Shown here piece by piece: positions 51,833 through 64,000 of a stretch of DNA of 64,000 bases (position 1 is the first letter of the stretch; each line of letters starts with the position of its first letter). This DNA comes from Artemia franciscana (taxonomy: Eukaryota; Arthropoda; Branchiopoda; Anostraca; Artemiidae): positions 35,490,890 through 35,554,889 of the forward strand of contig NC_088868.1 of the NCBI RefSeq assembly GCF_032884065.1, written 5' to 3'. The position numbers were made by a program, and so were the translations under genes. The notes under the pieces were generated by a model. That model saw only the letters and a list, made by a program, of their open reading frames with translations. It made no database searches and had not been told where the DNA came from.

Positions 51833-52023
51833 TTGGCCCGGTATTGCAGTATCTCCGGGATGACGCAGTACCACGCGTGAAGGGAGCGGAGCAAGCCCCG
51901 ACATCCCTCCGGTTTCCAAAAATCAGTTTAATATTCTGAGCCCCATGTAGGGGCCGTATCAGATATTAAACTGATAGGAACAAATACTACACTTTGATCT
52001 TAGCCAAAAGGCCGAGAAGCGAT
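51833..52023 (-). ncRNA. U2: U2 snRNA with inverted 3' hairpin
   Basis: The 5' part (52023 down to about 51873) is typical U2: ATCGCTTCTCGGCC, the branch-site recognition GTGTAGTAT, an Sm-like AATATT/ATTTTTGG region and GGGGCTTGCTCC. The terminal hairpin expected next, TTGGCCCGGTATTGCAGTAT then CTCCGGG, lies on the opposite strand at 51833-51859. The last about 40 bp thus appear inverted at a CACGCGTG palindrome (51872-51879). It is probably a pseudogene, because the U2A'/U2B'' binding loop is reversed. No U2 occurs in unit 1. Confidence 0.88.
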
Positions 52024-52064
52024 AATTCAACAAGGATTGTCAAAGTTATTATAAGAATACGAGT

Positions 52065-52870
<806 letters not shown>

Positions 52871-52905
52871 GTGCCCTTATTCTATATAACTGATTCTTAA
52901 CCAAC

Positions 52906-52921
52906 GGCCCTTTTAAGGGCC
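52906..52921 (+). terminator. Histone 3' stem-loop (H3, unit 2)
   Basis: GGCCCTTTTAAGGGCC, identical to 30840-30855, lies 35 nt after the H3 stop. Confidence 0.9.
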
Positions 52922-53382
52922 ACTACTTGGTTCAAACAAACACGTGAAATATCCTTAAACAACATTATTGTGCTGCTAGAAAAAAGAAAGGAAAGAAGCT
53001 TGAAACAATAACAAAGTGGTTGAAATCATTAATAAAGACCTCATTATTGATAAAATGGGTCATAGATTCGGTGTGGCATTCAACAAAATCTAATTAAAAA
53101 GAACCATATACAAACGCAAAATTAGGCCAGCATCCAGAAATTTCCAAGAGACCTATTAAAAGGCTTTCTATGGTTTCCAAGGGAAAGTGTTGGAAAAAGC
53201 CACCCCCCCCCATTCTCTTCCAACTATCCGTCGATATTACTTTCTATACTAGCAAATTGAGACCAACCACCGAAAAAGGGAATTTTGAAAATGGAAAGTT
53301 GTATTATTGACTTTACCCGAAATTTCACACATCAAAGCTACGAGCAATGAAAGTAATTTGAGAGGTTTTAAAATAGGGTGTT
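52922..53382. other. H3-H2B spacer, unit 2
   Basis: This is homologous to 30856-31321 and lies between convergent histone genes. It has a short poly-C run at 53202. No gene was seen. Confidence 0.7.
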
Positions 53383-53398
53383 AGCCCTTAAAAGGGCT
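53383..53398 (-). terminator. Histone 3' stem-loop (H2B, unit 2)
   Basis: On the minus strand AGCCCTTTTAAGGGCT is a perfect 6-bp stem with a 4-nt loop. It lies only 16 nt beyond the read-through stop and about 50 nt beyond the normal H2B end. Confidence 0.9.
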
Positions 53399-53414
53399 GT
53401 TTGTTAGGGCCCAG

Positions 53415-53819
53415 CTAATTGGGCGGTAGTAGACGGGAGAAAACACCATATTTGGAGCTTGTGTATTTTGTTACAGCTTTAGTACCTTTGCTAACAGCGT
53501 GCTTGGCAAGTTCCCCGGGAAGGAGTAACCTCACAGCAGTTTGAACCTCTCTGCTAGTGATGGTGGACCTTTTGTTGTAGTGATTTAGGCGAGAGGCCTC
53601 CGCGGCAATCCTTTCAAAGATGTCGTTGACAAAGCTATTCATGATGCTTATGGCCTTACGGGAAACACCAGTGTCGGGGTGCACTTGCTTGAGAACTTTG
53701 TAAATGTAAATGGCGTAGCTTTCCTTTCTCTTTCGTTTCCTTTTCTGATCAGTTTTAGTTAGATTTTTCTGTGCCTTTCCAGCTTTCTTTGCTGCTTTTC
53801 CTGAAGTTTTAGGTGCCAT
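53415..53819 (-). CDS. H2B: Histone H2B with C-terminal read-through
   Basis: The ATG at 53819 gives [19 protein letters not shown], the basic KRKRKRKES stretch, the histone fold from [17 protein letters not shown] to [15 protein letters not shown], and the usual C-terminus [10 protein letters not shown]. The normal TAA stop, present at 31387, is TAT here, so the protein extends by 11 residues ([11 protein letters not shown]) to a TAG just before the stem-loop. Further differences are SRKAI for SSKAM and RLNHYN for RLAHYN. It pairs with H2A in the nucleosome and shares a divergent promoter with it. The C-terminal helix of H2B lies at the nucleosome surface, so an extension could be tolerated or harmful. 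Confidence 0.93.
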   Translation of the reverse strand: MAPKTSGKAAKKAGKAQKNLTKTDQKRKRKRKESYAIYIYKVLKQVHPDTGVSRKAISIMNSFVNDIFERIAAEASRLNHYNKRSTITSREVQTAVRLLLPGELAKHAVSKGTKAVTKYTSSKYGVFSRLLPPN

Positions 53820-54038
53820 AATCAATGATTCCTTGATAAAATCTAGTTTTCGACTGGATAGTGTTTGTAAAATTCGACACGGTTTTATACAAGCTACAGT
53901 TTTCGCACAAACTTGTTTTCAGAGCAACTCAAGCTCTTGGCTCCAGTATAAATTGTTTGCGCTTTTGTTATTCAGAAACAGACAGCCTTGTGAATTTGTG
54001 GTGATTGTAGTCAAAGCGAATTTCGTAGCCAAGAAATC
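53820..54038. promoter_or_regulatory. Divergent H2B/H2A promoter, unit 2
   Basis: TATAAAA lies on the minus strand at 53883-53889 (H2B) and TATAAAT on the plus strand at 53947-53953 (H2A). The region is nearly identical to 41462-41680, except that the H2A TATA box has T for A at its end. Confidence 0.75.
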
Positions 54039-54420
54039 ATGTCAGGAAGAGGGAAGGGTGGAAAAGTGAAAGGAAAGGTAAAGTCTTGTTCAAATAGGGC
54101 CGGTCTTCAATTCCCAGTTGGAAGAATCCACCGTCTTCTGAGAAAGGGCAACTATGCAGAGCGAGTTGGTGCAGGGGCACCCATTTACCTTGCAGCAGTG
54201 ATGGAATATTTGGCGGCCGAGGTCCTTGAGCTTGCGGGCGATGCTGCACGAGACAACAAAAAAAACTCGCATCATTCCTCGTCAACTTCAGCTTGCCATT
54301 AGAAACGACGAAGAACTGAACAAGCTCCTGTCGGGCGTTACCATTGCTCAAGGGGGCGTTTTGCCCAACATTCAAGCAGTCCTTCTACCAAAGAAGACTG
54401 AAAATCCGGCAAAGGCTTAA
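54039..54420 (+). pseudogene. Histone H2A, frameshifted
   Basis: The sequence reads as H2A from [20 protein letters not shown], with the normal RIHRLL, through [12 protein letters not shown]. There a run of eight A (seven in the copy at 41681) shifts the frame to [12 protein letters not shown] and a stop at 54302. The correct frame resumes at [18 protein letters not shown] and runs to PAKA and TAA. R-to-C in the tail and H-to-Q in PRHL are further changes. A homopolymer length error in the assembly would explain the shift equally well. Confidence 0.92.
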
Positions 54421-54452
54421 ATGAACTTCGTCCCTGCTTCAAGACACCCAAC

Positions 54453-54468
54453 AGCCCTTTTAAGGGCT
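54453..54468 (+). terminator. Histone 3' stem-loop (H2A, unit 2)
   Basis: AGCCCTTTTAAGGGCT is a perfect stem-loop 32 nt after the H2A stop. Confidence 0.9.
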
Positions 54469-55069
54469 ACCAATTAATTGAAAAACAATGTAGCACGTGA
54501 CCACGTGGAAAGGACAAACCTATGAAAAGAAAATAAACTGAATCTAAAAAGGCAAAAAAATGGGCCTTCACATTTAATTAGTAACAAATGCGCAAGAATT
54601 TACTGGAGGCGGGGGACAAATTTTTTTTCTTATTAAAAAACTCATAAATTGTACCCCGACAAAATCTAAATAAATTTTCGAGACTTGCCCTTTTATTAAA
54701 AGAAATAAAGTTTGCTCGCACATTGATCTAGTTACAATGCATAGGAATTTATTAGGAGAGGGAGCTCACTTCCCCCAAAAACCAATAGATTTTACTACGA
54801 AAATCGATGAGCTGTTTGAAAAACAAGAGCCTTCTAATTTGACAAATCTAAATTAGGAAGCTATAGGGGTGTCATCAAAGGTAGAAAAATTTTGGGGGCT
54901 TCCAGCTTTGTTTCGGAAGGAAAAAATTTGAAAAAAAATTAAATGAATAAACATGGTTTGATTCTTTCTAAATGTTATTCTACTGAAACAATGCTTCATG
55001 AACTCGCTAAAATTTGGCATTTTTTAATTTCTTTTCACTTTGTTGACCATCAACTATTTTGTTACAAAA
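54469..55069. other. H2A-5S spacer, unit 2
   Basis: This is homologous to 42110-42705. No gene was seen. Confidence 0.6.
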
Positions 55070-55187
55070 TATCTCAGCCATACCACGCTGAAAGTACCCA
55101 GTCTCGTCAGATCCTGGAAGTCACACAACGTCGGGCCCGGTCAGTACTTGGATGGGTGACCGCCTGGGAACACCGGGTGCTGTTGGC
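55070..55187 (+). rRNA. 5S rRNA: 5S rRNA gene, atypical 5' end (unit 2)
   Basis: This is the same as the copy at 42706, with C for T in ACGTTGAAAG (here ACGCTGAAAG). The internal control region and the 3' end GGGTGCTGTTGGC are intact, and a T-rich run follows. The first eight bases read ATCTCAG-like sequence instead of the helix I strand, as in unit 1, so the replacement predates the tandem duplication. Confidence 0.85.
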
Positions 55188-57237
55188 GTTTTCTTTTTTT
55201 ATTTTAATTATTATTATGATTTCTGTTTTTCCAAGTAAAATAATTTTCCAAAACAGACGCGTTTCCTTATTCAAATAGCACCAAATTGATTATATCTTTT
55301 ACAAGCAAAAAAAGAAGAAAAAGACTAAATGGGACATCTCCTTGATTCCCATCCATCTGTAATAAATAATTTTGAGTCAACTGTTTTGGCTTAGGTGATA
55401 AACCAGTAAATGAAGTTGACTAATTGAATGGCCACAACAGTTGACTCACATTTATTTAAGCCAATAAACAAAGTCCAAAATTGTAACCAAAGTGACATTA
55501 TAAGCTCCCCAAAATATTTTAGTTGACCATTCGAGCAACGAAATCAAGTTGAAAGCCACCAAGAAACAGACAGTTTTCACTGGCTAATTCTCCTATGCCG
55601 GGATTGGTTCTTTAGCCCTTGGGGCATCTCCTTGAGTCCCATCTATCGGTAACATATATTGAAGGCTTATAATATCACAATTTTTGACTTAACTTATTTT
55701 TTGGCTCATCAGCTAAGCCAAAACAACAGTTGAATACCACTCATTCCTGATTTCTGAAAAGTTGACGTGTAATTCAGTATATTCCATTGGGGGCACTTTA
55801 CCTCTAATTAGCATTAGTGGCATGTCCAAATCCTCGTCAAATATTTTGTGGGCTCAACTCCCTTGCAAAGTTCAAAGTGCCTTAGTCTTTCAATAGCATC
55901 TATAGCAAAATTCTACTTGTTCCTTCAATAGCGCCGCGTAAACAACTGACTTACTGTAAAGTTAGTCTTTGATTTGTCCATGTCCAAATCCTCTTCATAT
56001 GTTTTCGGGTCCATCAATGCTCAAATTGCTCTAGTCTTTCAATAGCATCTAATGCAAAATCTACTAATTCCTTCAATAGCGCCGCGTCAACGACTGACTA
56101 AAATCAAAGACTTACTTTAAAGTTAGTCTTTGATTTGTCCATATCCAAATCCTCTTTATATGTTTTCGGGCTCAACTCCATTGCAAAGTTCAAATTGCCT
56201 TAGTCTTTCAATAGCATCTACCTACATAGCAAAAGTCTACTGGTTCCTTCAGTAGCGCCACGTAAACAACTGATTTCAATCAAAGACCAACTTTTAAAGT
56301 TGTTCCTTCAACAGCGCCGCGTCAACGACTCTCTCAAATATGATTTTTTATATGAAAGCGGTCGTCCCCTCATCAACCTCTCGCTCTTTACGCTAAAGTT
56401 TTTTACTTTTTTAAAAGAAGAATTGTGAGAAAGAGTCAAACTTTAGCGTAAAGAGCGAGGCGTTGAAGAGGGGACAACCCTTTACATATAAGGAATAATT
56501 TCTGTTCGTTTTAAGTTTTAATATCGCTAGTTACTTGCAGTTAAAAAAAAACTTGTTTTTTTTTATCTAATAATAAAAAAAGAGACCATGTCTTTTACTA
56601 TCTTTTAAATCACCTTAATCATCTTGATAGTTACCTCTTATTTTTAAAATTGGAACTGGCTTTAAAAGTTTTGAGTTATCTGAGGTTCCAAGTATGTCAC
56701 AATTACTTGGGGGGGGGGTCCGTGGAATTTATATAAACCACGTAGACATGAGAAATAGCTTTTAAATCAGCTCTTAAGCATCTCTCTATGATGTTCTAGT
56801 AACTTGCTAGGTCAGAAAAAAAGACTGTTTTAGCATTTTTTAACTCTTAGTTACTATGGGCTATGGTTTGCTCTTTACTAGGTCGCATGACAAAGAGCTC
56901 ATTGAAAATTCTCCCAAGAAAGTAGTTAACATTGAAATCTTTGAAATCTAAGAGAAGGTAGAATTTTTAAAAGCCTATTCAATGCAATTAATAGCCAATA
57001 ACTGAGCCATCAAACATCTATCTACGGTAATGTGGTAGCAAGCTAATGTTTCAGTAGCTTACTGATGAGCAGACGATTTACGAAAATTACTAAGGGGGCT
57101 AGGAGGGGTTCTTGTAAACCTCCAGCGAAGGGTTCTGGAACCTAATTATTAAAATAGTACCTGTTTTGTGCTTCGAAGCTTTTCCACTTAAGAAGTGGCA
57201 CCAGATGTGTTCTTTTCAGTGCGATATCACACTTACA
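55188..57237. repeat. Spacer Y, copy 2
   Basis: This is homologous to 42824-44817, with the same sub-repeats (55823-56310) and fold-back (56340-56565). A stretch of about 60 bp near 55200-55290 differs from copy 1. It is non-coding. Confidence 0.8.
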
Positions 57238-60200
57238 AATGGTAAAATTGATAATAAATTAAGCACGTATATATGAGCAATAGCTTTCAAATGAGTCATT
57301 AAACATCACTCTTATCAGTTCTGCTAGCCCATTGGCCCCAGCTTTTCCACTTGAGAAACGGCACCAAGAGTCTTAGCAATATTTGGAACATGCTGATGGT
57401 GGAATTTATATGGAGGACGTAAATATGAGCAATAACTTGTATATGAGCTACAAAAGATCTGTTTACAATGTTCTGATAGCCTGCTAGCGCCACCCCATGA
57501 GAAATGGCAAAAAATTGCCATTTTAGTGCCATATGGCACTTGCAGATTTGAAAGAGTCATTAAGCCACTTTATGATATTCAGGTAGCCTACTGGGCCTGT
57601 TGAAAAAAAAAAGAAAGAAAGAAAGAAAGAAACAGGAGACAGGTTAGTGCTGCTGATGTAAAAATGTGATTTTCCTTTTTTTTCAACAGGCCCAGTAGGC
57701 TATTCACTATAGGCCCACTATTCAACAGGCCCACTATTCACTGTAATTTCCCTGTATAAGGCTTTTGACCATGATTATTCCAATAGTACACTTTTAATTT
57801 TGATCTGACACCGTTTTTGAGGGGTTAAAGGTTTTTTTCGAAATCACCATGAATTTTTTTCGCATCAAGTTTTACTTTTAAGACGAATCAAAATAATAAT
57901 TACCATTCCTGATTCAATGCAAGATGGCAATGTTTTTTAACTAGGTAGTATTTTTCAAAATGTATTTTTTAATTTTTGGTTACTATGGGCTGTGGTTCGC
58001 TCTTTACTAGGTTGCAGCTACCGCTGCAATCATGATAAAAGATTCTTCTGTAAAAACAATAGAGAAATGAATAAATGCTTACAAAGAAACAAAAAGTAAC
58101 GCATTTGTAGGGGTTTTATTACCTAGCAGCTAGGGCAAGGATTCAAATTGATTGCAGAGCCACAAACGTTTGTCATATAAAAGTATAATTCGGTAAAATA
58201 GAAACACATTGTATGTATTCAGCATGGCCACCATGCTTGTAAACTTCTTTTTTTTTATTAAATATATTTTTTTATTTTATAATTTATAATAATAAAATAT
58301 TTTATATATTTTAATTATTTTATATTTTATATATTTTATAATATTTATATATTTTATATATTATATATATTTTATTATATATTTTATATATATATTTTAT
58401 ATATAAATATTTTATATATTTTATATATTTTCATTTTAATTTATAAATATTTTATATATTTTATTATTTTTATTATTTATATATTTTTTATATTAAATAT
58501 ATTTTTCTTTTTTTTCATATTGCCATAAGGTTCCGACAGAATTTGATAGACAAAGTTTGTTATTTCACGGAAACTATGGACCTCTGGTCGAATAGATGGT
58601 TGCAGCAATAGATTTTGGAAAGTGGCGTATAATTCAGGCCTTACCGGTAAACGCGTGGCACCTAGTTCAAAAAGAAATCATAAATGGATTGTTGGAAGCA
58701 CAAGTGAAAGCATAAAGTGGGCTCACGGTCTTTCAAACATTCCCGCAGCCCTTTCCAAGTCTTTTTTTTTTTAGAAAGACAGGTTTTCCATATTATAAAG
58801 TTGGTCCACAGCCCTACCAACATCCCAGTACCCCTAGCACTTGCAATTTTTCAGCAAAAAGCTCTGTATGTTACATCTTGTGTGAAATGAGATAGCCCAA
58901 AGATATTTATTTGTTTATGATTCGAGAATCAAAGTGCACTTTCAATTTTTTCTGTCTTCTTGTATTATCAAAATTTAAGAGCAAAAGTAGGCATCTCGCA
59001 CTTTTTTTTTTACTGGGATGTTTCGGCATGAAATTGCCTTTTTTGAGGCATCTCTCTCCCTAACTACACACAACACAATAAGAGAACCCTATTTTAGAAG
59101 TTCAAGTGCCTTTCTAAGTTTAGTAATTTGTTCATTGCATATAGATAGTATTTGTTATTGGGAAATATACGGACATTTTTCGTGGTGTCGTTTCCTACAG
59201 GGAGAAGGGATTGTCTGAGGAATTTCCAGTAGGAAGAAATCTTAGGATAATTTTCTTTCAGCAAAGATGTATCTTCCATGAGGGGGTACTTTTCGAATGG
59301 GGGGGGGATTTCCAAGGGGGATTTTTTCCTAGAGGTATTTTCTGCTGAGGATAAATTCCAAGGGGCTATGTTTGGGAAGGGTATATTCCAGGGAGATATT
59401 TTCTGTCGGGGAGGTTGTTTTCCAGGGAGGACGCGAGGTAAATGCCTATAGCAACGGCTCCCCTTGATTTCAAAAATGTGTATTTGTATATCTGCTAAAT
59501 ATGCTAAAATATCTGCTAAAATTCACATAAATGTTGACAAAACAGAAAAGATTGTCTCTTAGATTTTGTATCGTATATTTTACCAGCCCCCCGCCCTCCT
59601 ACGTTTCATTTACAATAATGATTGATTTTAGAGGTTCATTCCAATGAATACTTATAGATATAGTGCTCTTTTAAGTGAATCAATTTCTTAGAATTAAAGT
59701 TTTTAAAAATAAATTCCATTAGAGAAGCATTCCTCACCTTTTTTGGTCAAATACGACTATGAATTCGAAATCTAAAATATGACAAATTAATTTGCTTGCC
59801 ATACAGCACAATATTAAAAGTTTTAAAATACTTTTCCGTCAACGATAAAGATTTTATAAATTATTAAAATGATTAAAAGTATAATTGTAGTCCTTTATCT
59901 AAACAAATATATTTTTGTGTAAGGATTGTTTCTGAGCCAAATGATTTAAAGAAAAAAATTTAAATTGACGTGAAAATCGCCTTAAATTTGAAGAGAACGT
60001 AAAATCTGGAGTTGAACAATTTTTGAAGCTTCTTTAAAGGATCTGGCTAACGCCGGAACCCTTGAAAGGGCGCACAAATATCTCAAATATTTCACCACAA
60101 GGAATTGTGTTAGAATAGTTGAAACAACAATTCAAAAAGAATAGAATTCATTGCTAAAGATTGATTTATATAAATATAATGAGCCTGAGAAAATTTTGCC

Positions 60201-61523
60201 TATTTTAGAAAATAGGAGGAAATAACCCCTAAAAGATGTGCTAAAGATGCGCAAGGTACATATAATGAGCCTGAGAAAATTTTGCTTATTTTAAAAAATA
60301 GGGGGAAACAAACCTCAAAAGTCGTAGAATCGTAATGTAAAATCACACCATCAGATTTAGCGTATCAGAGAACCCTGTTGTAATAGTTTTAAACTCCTGT
60401 CTACAAAAATGCGGAATTTTGTATATTTTGACAGAAGGCACATCACGGATACGTGTTTATTTGTTTGTTTATTTTTTTGTTGTTTTGTTTTTTCACAGGG
60501 GTGATCGCATCGCCCCATTGGTCCTACAATCTTGCAAGAGGTCTCATTCTAACGGAAATGAAGAGTTCTAGCGCCCTTTTTAAGTGACCAAAAAAACTGG
60601 AGGGTACCTAGGCCCCCTCCCACACCAATTATTTTCCCAAAGTCATCGGATTAAAATTCTGAGATAGCCATTTTATTCATCATAGTCGAAAAACCTTAAA
60701 ACTATTTCTTCGGGGACTACTTACTCCCCCACAGTCCCCGTAGGAGGGGCTACAAGTTACAAACTTTGACCAGTGCTTACGTATAGTAATGTTTATTTGG
60801 AACTGTACAGACGTTTTCGGAGTGGGGGGGGGTTGGGGGGTGGAAGAGGGGGTATGTTGGGGAACTTTCCTTAGAGGAATTTATCAAGGGCGAAAAAATT
60901 TTCATGAAGGGAGCGCAGGATTTTCTAGCATTATTTTTGAAAAAAATAAATATAAAAAAGTTTTTTTCAACTGAAAGTAAGGAAAAGTATTAAAACTTAA
61001 AACGAACAGAAATTATTAAGCATATGATGGGCTCACCTCCTCCTAATACCCCGCTCTTTACGCTAAAGTAATTTTAGTAATTTCAACTATTTATTTTACG
61101 GCTTTTGTGATTCAGGGGTCATTCTTAAGAAATTGGGACAAAGTTCAAGCTTTAATGTAAAGAATGAGGTACTGACAAGGGGGTGAATCCCCTCATATAC
61201 GTAATAAAAAATTGAGAATACAGAAGTTCGTTATGTAAGCTAATTTATAGGTTACCTATATCTTTTAATAATGAAAACATTCATAAAAAATTAAAAGTTC
61301 TAGTTACCTTTTTAAGTAGCCAAAAAATCGGAGGGTAACTAGGCTTCCTCCCCCGCTCTTTTTTTTCTCAAAATCATTCGATCGAAACTAGGAGAAAGCC
61401 ATTTAGCCGAAAAAATAAATATACAAATTTCGTTTTAATTATTCATCTGCGGAGAGCCAAAATCAAAACATGCATTGATTCAAAAACGTTCAGATATTAA
61501 TTAAAAAAACATGTTTTTTTTTA

Positions 61524-61717
61524 ACAGAAAGTAAGGAACGGAATTAAAACTTAAAAAAAACAGAAATTACTTCGCATATGAAAGGGGCTGCTTCCTCATC
61601 AACGCCCCGCTCTTTACGCTAAAGTTTTTTACCGTTTAAAAAGTAGAGTTAAGAGAGAGAGTCAAACTTTAGCGTAAAAAGAGGGGCGTTGATGAGGAAA
61701 CAGCCACTGATGAGGAA
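61524..61717. repeat. Truncated fold-back in X3
   Basis: This is the same truncation and junction with H2B sequence as at 35827-36030. Confidence 0.7.
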
Positions 61718-61881
61718 ACAGCAGTTTGAACCTCTCTGCTAGTGATGGTGGACCTTTTGTTGTAGTGAGCTAGGCGAGAGGCCTCCGTGGCAGTCCTTTC
61801 AAAGATGTCGTTGACAAAGCTATTCATGATGCTCATGGCCTTACTGGAAACACCAGTTTCGGGGTGCACTTGCTTGAGAAC
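61718..61881 (-). pseudogene. Histone H2B internal fragment in X3
   Basis: This is the same H2B piece as 36031-36194 ([17 protein letters not shown] to SREVQTAV). After CTTGAGAA it lacks the CAGGGCT remnant present in X1 and runs straight into CTGTTCTGTGC. Confidence 0.9.
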
Positions 61882-61921
61882 TGTTCTGTGCTTTCATGAC
61901 TGCATTTTCCAGGGTTACTTG

Positions 61922-63032
61922 CAGGGCTGCCAAATTTTTTTTTAAGGAGTGAGTTATATTTTTTCCAAAAATGTGCTTTTTGTGTCATCTCAGATTCGAT
62001 AATGTGTCACAAAATGTGTCATTTTTTTTGCCACAAGTGGTATCATATTTAATTGTCAAATCTTTATTTAGAGTTTTGAATATATAATCTTTTCCAAATC
62101 AGCTCAAAAAGGAGTAGCCTTAGCCTTATCCTATTATCTTGGGATTATGACCTTTTTATGGCGTCATGAAAGAAATAGAAACATTCGATTAAGTTAATAT
62201 TACACCCAATGAATTTGTGTCTGAGCGGCCAACGAGGCAAGTTTACATTTATAAAAATTTTAGGGACAATCAATTCCGACAGCTAATTGAAAATAGACTT
62301 TTCGTATGACGTCGTAATCGTAATCGGCTCTATACATAATCGGCTTTATTGGCTAAGCTTTTTATTTAACAAATATGTAAGCCATTCAACCAGCTTCAAT
62401 GTAGTATTTTTGTCATATTTGTTGGTGCCTTTTTAAACCAGACGGATTATTCCGAAGGAAAGACATCTCTGAATATTTGTAATTTTGTCCGAGGTGGGAT
62501 ACCTTTCCTGTACTCCTAAAAATGGGAGCTGTTGCTTATGCATACAGCTTTGGTAAACTGCATGCTGTTTACTTTTTACTATTAAGTATGTACCAGTTGG
62601 CTACATCAAATACTCAATCAAAAAGCCTATTAAGATCAGATATTCAGCGTACATTTCGATTTGAAATTTCTGCATATGGCTGTTTTCTTCACGTGGTTTG
62701 AATTTTAAATATGGTGATGGCATCTGTCCTGTATTCCCCACTATTTGTGTACTACTGCCACCGTTAGGTAGTGCTATTCCCTTCCATTAGTTTGTAGCTT
62801 TCATGGAGGTATAAAATTGAAATTTTACTTTTCTTTTAAAAGACAAGACTTGGATGAAAAAATGTGGCATTTTTTTAAACAAAATGTGTCATTTTTGTCG
62901 ATTGTGTCATTTTTTACTGAAGAAACTGTCATTTTCGTCGATTGTGTCATCATTTCGACTGAATGTGTCATTGTGTCACGCAACATCAAATTGTGTCATT
63001 ATGACACAAAATGTGTAAGTTTGAAGGCCCTG
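61922..63032 (+). mobile_element. Non-autonomous hAT element, X3
   Basis: It runs from CAGGGCTGCC to GAAGGCCCTG, about 1.1 kb, matching 36240-37350 with the same flanks (GTTACTTG and GAGGAGAG). It has subterminal TGTGTCATTTTT repeats and no transposase. Confidence 0.8.
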
Positions 63033-63904
63033 GAGGAGAGGCCAGAGCTATCAAAATTTCCAAGGTTGACTTGTGTATATAAAAATAAATCCTAGTAAAT
63101 CCTCGTGGTTTTTTCTAACAAGGTTCGAAAACAATAAGAAATTCAATGTTGAATCAAGTAATTACGGGCCAAAAAATCATATGATGCGAAAACATATTCA
63201 ATGAACAGCAATTCATGGGCAACTTTAATGACATGCTACTAAAACTACATCCGCAGAAAATAACATAAATATTCAGTAATCAGGCCCAAAAATAATTGTA
63301 ATGTAGCTGAATGGTCGATCAATTGCTGTAGCCAAAGGCACCCCTATTAAAATATTTCAAGAAGCTTAGCGGTAGTGAAGGAATTCTTAGTTTGATATGT
63401 TGCCAATGCAATTGACTTGATAAAATGTGTGGTGACCAAGGGCATTTCACTTTTTTAAGACTAGCCTTTGTGACTTAATTTAAATTTCAGCAATTTGATT
63501 CGATTCCTATTTCAATTTAAAAGCCAATTAGTTTTGATAATTACAGAGTATTTTCAAAAACAAAATGCATCAGGAATTTAATCAGTTTAGGCAATTTAAT
63601 TGAATTATGGCGACTGGTCATTGATACCATCATTTGCTTTAACACCTGACTAAAAAAAACAAAATGTGTTTACTTAAGAGATGTTCTGGAGAAAATTCCA
63701 GAACCATTCTCTGTAAAGTATACGCTCAACTCTCTCCGTAATATTTCAAACATGTCAGCTTGTCAGTAAATTAATTTTTTTCAATACGGCCCAACAATCC
63801 AATTTACTTGGTCTTAACACCAACAATTTGTATACTTTTCTCTTTCAGCTCACAATTTGCAACGTAGTTTAGGCTCAAAGGAAGAAACCTTGTCAATGTG
63901 TGGA

Positions 63905-64000
63905 CATGGGTCCGCGCGAACACAGTCCCCCACTACCAAACATTACGCTGTTGAGCTACCCCCATTTGGGGTAATCACAGGGGTCAGCCAATCCGAAGTG
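63905..64000 (-). ncRNA. U1: U1 snRNA, copy 3, 3' part only
   Basis: The minus strand holds the 3' 96 nt of U1, from the CTGACCCCTGTGATTACCCC segment to the end; the 5' end lies beyond the window. The Sm site reads AATGTTTGG instead of AATTTTTGG, and the last hairpin has GTGTTC for GCGTTC. An interrupted U run in the Sm site would be expected to impair Sm-ring assembly. Confidence 0.88.

Larger units (their letters stand above)
57238..64000. repeat. Block X, copy 3 (runs off the window)
   Basis: This is homologous to X1 and closest to it: it has the AT-rich patch (58250-58505), the truncated fold-back, the H2B fragment and the hAT element. A small local duplication of CAACAGGCCCAGTAGGC-like sequence lies at 57683-57735. 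It ends inside a U1 gene. Confidence 0.85.

Overview
The window looks like arthropod nuclear DNA, most likely from a branchiopod crustacean such as brine shrimp (Artemia). It is AT-rich and crowded with repeats. It carries replication-dependent histone genes, with the 3' stem-loop typical of histone mRNAs, interspersed with 5S rRNA genes; that linkage has been reported for Artemia. I also recognise U1 and U2 snRNA sequences in the same array. The species assignment is an inference.

Positions 1 to about 19,950 are a pile-up of Helitron rolling-circle transposons. One full-length copy (2674-7891) has a 5' TC end, a 3' hairpin plus CTAG end, a Rep (HUH) reading frame and a broken PIF1-type helicase. 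Two deletion derivatives (11715-13550 and 13759-15635) lie head to tail with TA microsatellites between them. There are also truncated or inverted copies (1-873, 8961-9619, 15862-17193, 17191-19905), a 0.94-kb inverted repeat around a 45-bp minisatellite, and LINE RNase H scraps.

Positions 19,950-31,634 are a degraded edge of the histone array. They hold an H2B 5' scrap, a 5.6-kb repeat-filled block bounded by matching inverted termini, a complete linker histone H1 gene, a LINE reverse-transcriptase relic, an H3 pseudogene and the 3' part of H2B.

Positions 31,797-64,000 hold about two and a half tandem units of roughly 12.3-13 kb. The unit order is H3(+), H2B(-), H2A(+), 5S(+), a spacer called Y here, then a long non-coding block called X here with U1(-) near its end. 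One unit also has U2(-). Non-autonomous hAT elements of about 1.1 kb (CAGGGCTGCC termini, 8-bp target duplications) cut histone genes and seem to have mediated exchange between units, because their flanks are mismatched in ways that can be re-paired across copies.

Few genes look sound: H1, one H2A reading frame (41681-42061), one H2B with a read-through extension (53415-53819) and one U1 (50506-50669). H3 copies are truncated, H4 is absent, the second H2A is frameshifted, both 5S copies lack the normal 5' strand of helix I, and the U2 copy has its 3' hairpin inverted. The window therefore reads as a decaying, transposon-riddled stretch of a multi-family (histone/5S/U1/U2) array next to a Helitron nest. 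All identifications come from reading the sequence and from recalled family consensus sequences; no database search was run.
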